A stretch of 6,289 nucleotides of DNA from Nautiliaceae bacterium (lineage in GTDB: Bacteria; Campylobacterota; Campylobacteria; Campylobacterales; Nautiliaceae), in assembly GCA_027035735.1 (NCBI GenBank), contig JALVUH010000128.1, positions 1-6,289 of the forward strand. The letters run 5' to 3'. The translations under genes were made by a program, and so were the position numbers. Each line of letters starts with the position of its first letter. Position 1 is the first letter of the stretch. Shown piece by piece: positions 1 through 5,161 of the stretch. The notes under the pieces are model-generated. The model had not been told where the DNA came from. It saw only the letters and a list, made by a program, of their open reading frames with translations, and did no database searches.

Positions 1-714
1 CCAAAACCAAAATACTCTTTTAAAGAATTTTTAAAATTTTCTGTTTATATCATAATACCTTTTATATTAATAGTAAAAGAACCTGATTTAGGAACTGCTT
101 TAATTTTATTAATTATCGGATTTGGAGTTTTATTTATTGTAGGAGTTGAAAAAAAAGTATGGATAACTATAGCAATCTCTTCTTTAATAGTAGTTCCAAT
201 TTATTATAAATTTTTTATGAAAGATTATCAAAAACAAAGAATTGAAAGTTTTTTAAACAAACCTAGTTATCATGTAAAACAATCTTTAATCGCTATTGGA
301 AGTGGAGGATTAACAGGGAAAAACAAATCTCAAGCTACCCAAACTCAATTAAAATTTTTACCAATTGCAAGTAGTGATTTTATATTTGCATATTATGTAG
401 AAAGATTTGGATTCATAGGAGCATTAATTTTAATATTTTTGTATTTTTTATTAATCTATTATCTCCTCTCAAAAGCTCAAAGTCTCAAAGATGATTACTT
501 TGCAAAAGTAATGTATGCAGGAGTTGCTTTAATGATTTTCATCTATTCATACATAAATATATCAATGACTATGAATTTAGCACCGGTTGTAGGAGTGCCC
601 TTACCTTTAATAAGCCATGGAGGTACTAGTTTTATAAATTTTATGATACTATTTGCAATACTTGAAAATCTAATATCAAGAAAAGATTTTTTACATACTC
701 ATGGAGTAAAATAA
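1..714 (+). CDS. rodA: RodA (MrdB), SEDS-family peptidoglycan polymerase of the elongasome, 5'-truncated by the window edge
   Basis: An open frame runs from base 1 to the TAA at 712-714 (237 codons visible). The family is usually near 370 residues, so roughly the first 130 are outside the window. The Met codon at 217 is internal, because family motifs precede it. Visible SEDS motifs, in window numbering, are EPDLGTAL (27-34), YQKQRIESFLN (76-86, a RodA rather than FtsW signature), a GSGGLTGK segment with TQTQLKFLP near 113-121, SDFIFA with Asp126 (bases 376-378) at the position of the conserved SEDS catalytic Asp, and the C-terminal VPLPLISHGGTS. At least six hydrophobic membrane segments are seen. 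By family knowledge RodA polymerises lipid II into glycan strands at the inner membrane with a class B PBP partner, for lateral wall growth. Differences from the common form are SSDF for HTDF and ISHGG for VSYGG. It converges on yfdX with 7 bp between stop codons. RodA is preferred to FtsW on the YQ..RI..FLN motif. Confidence 0.93.
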   Translation, partial: PKPKYSFKEFLKFSVYIIIPFILIVKEPDLGTALILLIIGFGVLFIVGVEKKVWITIAISSLIVVPIYYKFFMKDYQKQRIESFLNKPSYHVKQSLIAIGSGGLTGKNKSQATQTQLKFLPIASSDFIFAYYVERFGFIGALILIFLYFLLIYYLLSKAQSLKDDYFAKVMYAGVALMIFIYSYINISMTMNLAPVVGVPLPLISHGGTSFINFMILFAILENLISRKDFLHTHGVK

Positions 715-747
715 AAGGGGATTATTTATTCCCCTCTTCTTTTTTTT
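713..747. terminator. Bidirectional intrinsic terminator between convergent rodA and yfdX
   Basis: Arms 716-721 (AGGGGA) and 730-735 (TCCCCT) form a perfect 6-bp stem with an 8-nt loop. On the plus strand it is followed by a pyrimidine tract ending in a T run (about 740-747), suiting rodA termination. On the minus strand the stem is followed by TTTTATTTTA, suiting yfdX. The yfdX stop codon (722-724) lies in the loop, and the rodA stop (712-714) lies just outside the left arm. The stem is short but GC-rich against an AT-rich background, which makes chance pairing unlikely. Confidence 0.75.
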
Positions 748-1591
748 CTGCAGTTGGCATATTTGTAGGAGCTTTTGGTTGATTGAATTTTGCCATAATA
801 TTTGATAATTTTTCTTTAAGAGTTTTAAAGATATCTTCAGTTGATTTATCACTTCCAAGAATTTCTTCAAGTTTTTTAATTTCTTCATAAATATCTTTAT
901 AATCAATTTCTTTTTTACCATATCCAAGAGCTTCTGCAAGTTCTAATTGTTCTTTTGCATAAGCTAATAGTTCTTTTAATTCATCTTTATTTGGATTTTC
1001 TTTATTTGCAAGTTCATTTGCTCTAATAATCGCCTGTTCTGCTCTAAGTATAGGCAAAGGTATTACTATTTTCTCTACTACCAATGTCTCAAGTGCTTCT
1101 ATCAATAATTTTTTAGCTTCTTCAAATTTCTCTTGTTCAATTAAAGGAATAATTGCTTTTAAAGCTACAGGATATGTTCCTATTGGAAGTGCTGTAACAT
1201 AAATATCAAGTTCACTTGCCAAATTTAACATAATATCTCTAGCAACTTGAACTTCTCCTGCTTTAATTAAAGCAACTACTTCTGTTTTTGCTACTTCTAT
1301 ATCATCTACTGTTCCTGGGAAATCAATAATTTGTTCTTTTACATCAACAGGAACTACTTGCAAATTAGGATCTCTTGCAATTAATACTTCAAGCTCACCT
1401 ATTGCTTTTTTAATTGTTTCAAGAGCTTTTTCTTTATCTTTTTTATCAAGTAAATCAACTACTTCACCTACTAAATTAATAGCATTTACTGCTTCTTCAG
1501 TTATTTTTTTAACTCTTTCATCTACATAATTTTCTTGTGCTGCATCTACTTTTTTTGTAACTTCTTGATTTTCTTTCATTCTTTTTGCCAT
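722..1591 (-). CDS. yfdX: YfdX family protein, apparently cytoplasmic
   Basis: A 289-residue protein with the YfdX family landmarks in order: a helical N-terminal repeat-like region (about 25-70), ARDPNLQVVPVD (72-83), an alternating helical block, TALPIGTYPVALKAIIPLI (133-151), VIPLPILRAEQAI (176-188), then a helical C-terminal part with LGYGKKEIDYKDIYEEI (222-238) and a charged tail rich in Lys and Glu. In Escherichia coli, YfdX is an EvgA-controlled acid-stress protein encoded with oxalate-degrading enzymes and carries a signal peptide. Its biochemical role is unsettled. Here the N terminus (MAKRMKENQE) is hydrophilic with no hydrophobic core, so I infer a cytoplasmic protein. The ATG at 1591 is chosen because an AAAGGAGGGG ribosome binding site (1595-1604) sits just upstream. 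The gene is monocistronic, with its own consensus promoter and a terminator overlapping its stop. Family assignment is firm; function is not. Confidence 0.88.
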   Translation of the reverse strand: MAKRMKENQEVTKKVDAAQENYVDERVKKITEEAVNAINLVGEVVDLLDKKDKEKALETIKKAIGELEVLIARDPNLQVVPVDVKEQIIDFPGTVDDIEVAKTEVVALIKAGEVQVARDIMLNLASELDIYVTALPIGTYPVALKAIIPLIEQEKFEEAKKLLIEALETLVVEKIVIPLPILRAEQAIIRANELANKENPNKDELKELLAYAKEQLELAEALGYGKKEIDYKDIYEEIKKLEEILGSDKSTEDIFKTLKEKLSNIMAKFNQPKAPTNMPTAEKKEEGNK

Positions 1592-1594
1592 TTT

Positions 1595-1604
1595 CCCCTC
1601 CTTT
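1595..1604 (-). promoter_or_regulatory. Very strong ribosome binding site of yfdX
   Basis: Read on the minus strand this is AAAGGAGGGG, containing the full AGGAGG core (1597-1602) five bases before the ATG at 1589-1591. It fixes the start codon over the in-frame Met five codons in. Combined with the consensus promoter it suggests high expression. Confidence 0.85.
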
Positions 1605-1621
1605 TGTTTAGTTACATTGAA

Positions 1622-1650
1622 ATTATATCAATTTAGTTTGTTTATGTCAA
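1622..1650 (-). promoter_or_regulatory. Consensus sigma-70 promoter of yfdX
   Basis: On the minus strand the -35 box TTGACA (1645-1650) and the -10 box TATAAT (1622-1627) both match the consensus in all six positions and are separated by exactly 17 bp. A TGA directly before the -10 also makes it an extended -10. The DNA upstream (about 1651-1680) is almost pure A/T tracts, like an UP element. Transcription should start near 1615, giving a leader of about 24 nt that already contains the ribosome binding site. No obvious operator overlaps it. Confidence 0.85.
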
Positions 1651-1683
1651 TATATTTTATCATTTTATTTAAAATAAATTAAG

Positions 1684-1695
1684 TAAATTAATTTA
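1684..1695. repeat. 12-bp perfect palindrome between operon terminator and yfdX promoter
   Basis: TAAATTAATTTA is self-complementary and lies about 34 bp upstream of the yfdX -35 box. It could be a regulator site. It contains only A and T in a very AT-rich spacer, so chance is a real alternative. Confidence 0.25.
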
Positions 1696-1729
1696 AGTTA
1701 TTCTATAACCTCTGTCACTTTTCAAATAA

Positions 1730-1762
1730 AATTAAAAAGGTTACTCCTTAATTGGAATAACC
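1730..1762 (-). terminator. Intrinsic terminator of the SDR-mntA-hepT-fdhA operon
   Basis: On the minus strand, GGTTATTCC (1754-1762) pairs with GGAGTAACC (1739-1747) to give a 9-bp stem with one T-G wobble and a 6-nt AATTAA loop, directly followed by TTTTTAATTTT. The hairpin is built from the last codons of the formate dehydrogenase gene, and its TAA stop (1741-1743) lies in the 3' arm. In the plus direction there is no T run, so it should act on the minus strand only. It insulates yfdX from the upstream operon. Confidence 0.88.
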
Positions 1763-3789
1763 TCAACTTCTATTGCTTTAAATCTTGCAGTTTTCACTTT
1801 ATGGTCTGCTTCATCTCCAAAAAGAAAGTTAATTTTATTTTTAGCAAAATGAAATGTAGTAAAAAGGGTATAAGGTCTAATTGAGTTTGTATATTTTACT
1901 TTAAGTTTTCCACTCTCTCCATACTTGCTTTTTAATTTCACAAACTCTCCTATTTCACTTTTGTGAATTTCATTTATTAAAACAATATCATCACTATATC
2001 TTTTAGTTAGTCTCTCACTTATTTTAGTTTGAGCGGCATTATTATATTGAGGCAAGGCTCTTCCTGTATTTAGATACCATCTCTTTTTATTTTCAATCAA
2101 ATCTTTAACTTCTCCTCTTAGATGATACTTATGATAGTGAAAATGACCTTTTCCATCTGGCGTTGAAAACTTTTCTAAATGCAAAATTGGAGAATCACTC
2201 CCATCTTCTTTTATAGGCCATTGAAGTGGCTTTTTATTGAGTCTCTCATAACTTGCACCTTTGAATCTAGAGACTTCTTTTTTGCACTCATTAAATACTT
2301 CTTCACTTGAGTTAAATTTAAATTCCCCTTTTATTCTATTCTCAATTGCTTTTATCACTTCCCAATCATCTGGCAAATTACTATTAACTAAAGGCTTGCT
2401 TAAATGAAGTCTCCTCTCAGCATTTACATAAACTCCACTCTTTTCATAAGCACTTTTTACCCCAAAAACTATATCAGCTTTTTCAGTGATTTCATTTCTC
2501 ATAACTTCCATTACCATTAAAAATTCAAGCTCATTAAATGCTTTGTGGATTTTATTTTGATTTGGATGAATATGAAGAATATCTTCTCCCATATTTAAAA
2601 TTGCTTTAACTTCTCCTTTTAATATATGCTCAATCACATCTGGTGTCATAAGCCCTATTTCATCTTCATTTGGTCTAATATAATCAGGCAAGTAATATGG
2701 CAAACACCCTACATCACAAGCACCTTGAACATTATTTTGACCTCTAAGTGGCAAAACTCCAGCCCCAACTCCAAAATGTCCTCCCATCATAGCAAGATTA
2801 CTTATAGCATTTACCGCTTCAGTTCCATCAATATGCTCAGTTACACCAAGCCCCCAAGCAAAAATTGTTTTTTTTGTAAGCAGTTTTGCAATCTCCTCAA
2901 TTTGCTCTTTAATATGCTCAAATCCCTTTAATTTTAAAAAGAAGTTTTTATCATACTTATCTTTAAGTATATTTTCTTTATACTCTTCAAACTTAACACA
3001 TCTATTTTTTATAAACTCTTCATTTACAAAACCTCTTTTTATAAACTCTTTAGCAAGTGCATTTAAAAATAATAAATTAGCTTCAAACGGCAATATAACC
3101 TTAATATCAGCAAATTTCATTAAAGGAATCTCTCTTACATCTACTACTATAAGTTTTGCACCTCTTCTTTTAGCTTTAATAATTCTACTTGCTACCATAG
3201 GATGAGCTTCTGTAGTGTTAGAGCCAATTACAAAAATAACTTCAGCATTAAATATTTCATCAAAACTTACACTACTTGCCCCCTCTCCTATACTCATTTT
3301 AAGTCCACTTAGACTTGGAGAGTGACAAACCCTTGCACAATTATCCACATTAGGAGTTTTTAAAATTTCTCTTGCAAATTTTTGAAACAGCCATGCACTT
3401 TCTATATTTGTCCTAGCACCTCCAATTGCTGCAATGGAGCGTGAGCCATACTTTTTTATGATATCTTTTATTTTCCAAGTTGCTAAATCTACTGCTAAAC
3501 TAAAAGGAGCCTCATAAAATTTTTCATCATACTCTATTAAATTTGCAATTCTAACTTGAAGTTCAAAAGGCAAATCATTAGCATTTTTTTCAATAAATTT
3601 ATAACTTACTAAATGCTTATTAATTCTTTTATCTAAAAATTCATATCCATATCTTCCTTTAATACAAAGCTCTCCTCCACTTGAAAGCCCATTTTTTACA
3701 GGATGAATCTTTTTTATTTTGTTATTTTCAATCTCAGCTTCAATCTCACATCCTACTCCGCAATAAGTACAAACTGAATTAATTCTCAT
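1741..3789 (-). CDS. fdhA: Formate dehydrogenase alpha (catalytic) subunit, cysteine-containing, cytoplasmic FdhF-like molybdopterin oxidoreductase
   Basis: A 682-residue molybdopterin oxidoreductase of about the length of E. coli FdhF. The N terminus has a [4Fe-4S] motif C7-x2-C10-x3-C14 and C42, with LCIKGRYG (41-48) placing Lys44 between cluster and cofactor. NVDNCARVCHSP (147-158) matches the formate dehydrogenase active site, with Cys155 where FdhF has selenocysteine, followed by His156. PLRGQNNVQGACDVG (347-361) supplies the conserved active-site Arg349. The C-terminal dinucleotide-binding domain has LNTGRALPQYN (573-583) and TTFHFAKNKINFLFGDEAD (644-662). There is no twin-arginine signal and no extra N-terminal ferredoxin or NADH domains, so a cytoplasmic enzyme interconverting formate and CO2 with an external electron partner is inferred. 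No beta subunit or fdhD is in the window. The ATG at 3789 has AAAGG (3796-3800) upstream and overlaps hepT by 11 bp. Residues 62-105 diverge from the family. The active-site motif argues against a nitrate reductase. Confidence 0.85.
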   Translation of the reverse strand: MRINSVCTYCGVGCEIEAEIENNKIKKIHPVKNGLSSGGELCIKGRYGYEFLDKRINKHLVSYKFIEKNANDLPFELQVRIANLIEYDEKFYEAPFSLAVDLATWKIKDIIKKYGSRSIAAIGGARTNIESAWLFQKFAREILKTPNVDNCARVCHSPSLSGLKMSIGEGASSVSFDEIFNAEVIFVIGSNTTEAHPMVASRIIKAKRRGAKLIVVDVREIPLMKFADIKVILPFEANLLFLNALAKEFIKRGFVNEEFIKNRCVKFEEYKENILKDKYDKNFFLKLKGFEHIKEQIEEIAKLLTKKTIFAWGLGVTEHIDGTEAVNAISNLAMMGGHFGVGAGVLPLRGQNNVQGACDVGCLPYYLPDYIRPNEDEIGLMTPDVIEHILKGEVKAILNMGEDILHIHPNQNKIHKAFNELEFLMVMEVMRNEITEKADIVFGVKSAYEKSGVYVNAERRLHLSKPLVNSNLPDDWEVIKAIENRIKGEFKFNSSEEVFNECKKEVSRFKGASYERLNKKPLQWPIKEDGSDSPILHLEKFSTPDGKGHFHYHKYHLRGEVKDLIENKKRWYLNTGRALPQYNNAAQTKISERLTKRYSDDIVLINEIHKSEIGEFVKLKSKYGESGKLKVKYTNSIRPYTLFTTFHFAKNKINFLFGDEADHKVKTARFKAIEVEVIPIKE

Positions 3790-4111
3790 TTTTAGCCTTT
3801 AAAAGTTTCTCTTTTAAAATAGGTAAATGAACCCTTAATATATTCTCAACTATCATCAAATCTACTCCCTCATAATCATGCACTATATAATTTCTTGTAT
3901 AATAAGCCCCTAATTTTTCCTCTTTTAAATCAAATTTTTCTATAAAGTAATCATCAAACTTATTCAAAGTCTCCCCAATTTGAGCAAGTCCCATAAAAAT
4001 TGCCATTTGACCTTCAAAATCATTTAAAGCATCAACAATACCTTTATGTCTTTTAATGATTTTTTCTATATTTTCTATCATTTCTAAAATAAAATCTATT
4101 TTTTCATACAT
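3779..4111 (-). CDS. hepT: HepT-like HEPN ribonuclease toxin (type VII toxin-antitoxin, DUF86)
   Basis: A 110-residue helical protein of normal length for the family. The HEPN active motif RX4HXY is intact as RNYIVHDY, with Arg73, His78 and Tyr80, preceded by the typical AQIGETLNKFDDYF segment (43-56). By family knowledge HepT cleaves RNA and is silenced when the partner MntA adds AMP units to the tyrosine of this motif; all three residues are present, so the toxin looks active and modifiable. Its ATG (4109-4111) lies inside the end of mntA (8-bp overlap) and has no Shine-Dalgarno sequence, so translation is probably coupled to mntA. Its stop overlaps the start of the formate dehydrogenase gene by 11 bp. 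That places a toxin between an antitoxin and a metabolic enzyme in one message. Confidence 0.88.
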   Translation of the reverse strand: MYEKIDFILEMIENIEKIIKRHKGIVDALNDFEGQMAIFMGLAQIGETLNKFDDYFIEKFDLKEEKLGAYYTRNYIVHDYEGVDLMIVENILRVHLPILKEKLLKAKNEN

Positions 4112-4397
4112 TTACAAAATCTTTTAGCATATATTTTTTAGCAGTATTAGTCATTGAATTTTTCGCAATTAAATCTACACTCTTTTTCAACTCTTTCTCT
4201 AAAAACTTCTTGATATTTTCTATCTCAATAACAGCCCTAAACCCTTTATAACTTCTTAAAAAATCTTTATTAACTGAATAAACTATATCAATATCATTAT
4301 AATTCCCTCCTCTTGCAAAAGAGCCAACAACTCCTTCAATAATAAAACCTTTTTTTAAAAGCTCTTTTTTTAAAACTTTTAATTTATCATTCTCCAT
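4104..4397 (-). CDS. mntA: MntA-like minimal nucleotidyltransferase antitoxin
   Basis: A 97-residue protein of the minimal nucleotidyltransferase fold. GVVGSFARGGNYNDIDIVYS (22-41) carries the Gly25-Ser26 loop and metal-binding Asp35 and Asp37. The third Asp is expected in SVDLIAK (Asp75). Such proteins neutralise HepT by transferring AMP to its active-site tyrosine. Between Gly-Ser and the Asp pair there are 8 residues where 10 is the usual spacing (GSX10DXD), so the loop is two residues shorter; the reading frame across it is clean. The ATG at 4397 is chosen for a GGAG (4406-4409) 8 nt upstream, supplied by a duplicated 10-bp sequence. The gene follows the SDR stop by 21 bp and overlaps hepT, so antitoxin is made first. 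It is too short for, and lacks the C-terminal domain of, larger nucleotidyltransferases. Confidence 0.85.
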   Translation of the reverse strand: MENDKLKVLKKELLKKGFIIEGVVGSFARGGNYNDIDIVYSVNKDFLRSYKGFRAVIEIENIKKFLEKELKKSVDLIAKNSMTNTAKKYMLKDFVNV

Positions 4398-4412
4398 TGC
4401 CTATTCTCCATT
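4389..4412 (-). repeat. 10-bp direct repeat spanning the mntA ribosome binding site and start
   Basis: On the minus strand AATGGAGAAT occurs at 4403-4412 and again at 4389-4398, separated by AGGC. The downstream copy contains the mntA ATG. The upstream copy provides GGAG at a proper distance from it. The upstream copy also holds an ATG in another frame (4409-4411) that opens a 10-codon frame ending at 4379, overlapping the mntA start, without a ribosome binding site of its own. Confidence 0.6.
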
Positions 4413-4418
4413 AGGAAT

Positions 4419-5120
4419 TTACTCTACTATATCTGATTTAACATATTTTTTCAATATTTTTCTTTTTAAATTATTAGGTAAAAGAGAAAAAAGTTTAATT
4501 ATGTAATAAAACCTAAGAGGAAAAGGATTAAAAAATTTATCTTTCTCAATCATTTTTACAATTCTTTTTGTTGCTTCATCTAAATCCATTAAAAATGGCA
4601 TATAAAAATTATGATTCTTAGTCATATCTGTCTTTATAAATCCAGGCAAAATTAAAACTACATCAATTCCAGCAAAATACAAGCTCTCAGCATATGAATT
4701 AAGAGCTCTTTTACTTGCACTATAAGCTAAAGAAGTAGGAGCCCCAAGAAGCGAAGCAAGAGAAGAGATAAAAACAAGTTTTGAATCTTTAAAATCAATA
4801 TGCTCTAAAAGAGCATGAATTGAAAGTAAATTTACATCAAATACTTTTTTAAATGCCTCAATAGGTGGAAAATCTCTTGAGTGAGGAGAAGAAATACCTG
4901 CATTTAAAATAATTAAATCAAATTTAATATTACTTAATTTTTTACTAACTATACTCACTTCATCTAAATTGCTTAAATCACATACATAATAATTATCACA
5001 TACTTCTTTAAGTTTTTCTGCATCTCTTGCTATGCCATAAACTTCATATCCTTTTGTTTTATAATATTTAGCTAAATTTTTACCAATTCCTCTACTTGCT
5101 CCTGTGATTAATACTCTCAA
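4419..5120 (-). CDS. Short-chain dehydrogenase/reductase (classical SDR), substrate unknown
   Basis: A 233-residue classical SDR, numbered from a TTG start at 5118-5120. It has the Rossmann glycine motif TGASRGIG (6-13), Arg32 after the second strand (suggesting NADP(H)), CDLS (47-50), NAG (73-75), Asn97, and the catalytic Ser120, Tyr133 and Lys137 in YSASK, then PGFIKTDM (159-166). The C-terminal part is basic and partly hydrophobic (about 199-215), perhaps for membrane contact. The frame stays open upstream to another TTG at 5150. I prefer 5120 because AAGGA (5126-5130) lies five bases before it and the protein then begins MRVLITGAS, as SDRs normally do, while 5150 would fall within the divergent gene's leader. 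It is the first gene of the operon with mntA, hepT and the formate dehydrogenase. The family acts on sugars, lipids, steroids or quinones; nothing here decides the substrate. Confidence 0.83.
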   Translation of the reverse strand: MRVLITGASRGIGKNLAKYYKTKGYEVYGIARDAEKLKEVCDNYYVCDLSNLDEVSIVSKKLSNIKFDLIILNAGISSPHSRDFPPIEAFKKVFDVNLLSIHALLEHIDFKDSKLVFISSLASLLGAPTSLAYSASKRALNSYAESLYFAGIDVVLILPGFIKTDMTKNHNFYMPFLMDLDEATKRIVKMIEKDKFFNPFPLRFYYIIKLFSLLPNNLKRKILKKYVKSDIVE

Positions 5121-5133
5121 TCTATTCCTTTTT

Positions 5134-5142
5134 TGATAAGAT
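5134..5142 (+). promoter_or_regulatory. Candidate extended -10 promoter of the elyC-like gene
   Basis: TGA followed by TAAGAT (5137-5142) forms an extended -10 after a T tract, with no good -35 at 17 bp. This is a pattern often seen in Campylobacterota promoters. A start near 5149 would leave a 12-13 nt leader containing the ribosome binding site AAGGAG (5152-5157). It overlaps the opposing candidate -10 by two bases. No experimental support is visible. Confidence 0.45.
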
Positions 5143-5148
5143 TTTACC
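5141..5148 (-). promoter_or_regulatory. Candidate extended -10 promoter of the SDR-mntA-hepT-fdhA operon
   Basis: On the minus strand TGG followed by TAAAAT (5141-5146) follows a run of T, again without a clear -35. A start near 5134 would give a leader of about 14 nt that includes the AAGGA before the TTG at 5120 and would exclude the alternative TTG at 5150. It shares two bases with the plus-strand -10. Confidence 0.45.
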
Positions 5149-5161
5149 AAAAAGGAGACAA

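Noticed and set aside
691..939. 82-codon open frame on the minus strand overlapping the end of yfdX and the rodA terminator
   Set aside because: It lies out of frame within yfdX, is Lys/Leu/Ile repetitive from A/T-rich codons, has no family motif and no ribosome binding site that stands out.
1684..1695. Palindrome TAAATTAATTTA as an operator for yfdX
   Set aside because: It is pure A/T in a spacer that is almost all A/T and is not placed at the promoter core; listed only as a low-confidence repeat.
1605..1740. Riboswitch or small RNA in the longest intergenic stretch
   Set aside because: The yfdX leader is only about 24 nt, and the rest is A/T tracts plus the operon terminator; no structured GC-containing segment remains.
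2626..2931. 101-codon plus-strand open frame opposite the formate dehydrogenase gene
   Set aside because: It is antisense to a well-conserved part of fdhA (around the RGQNNVQGACD motif) and has no recognisable domain; its open state follows from the codon bias of fdhA.
3006..3050. 15-bp direct repeat (TTTTTATAAACTCTT) 30 bp apart inside the formate dehydrogenase gene
   Set aside because: It encodes the two similar EFIK stretches of the KEFIKRGFVNEEFIKNR segment, which is conserved in the family; it is not a mobile or regulatory repeat.
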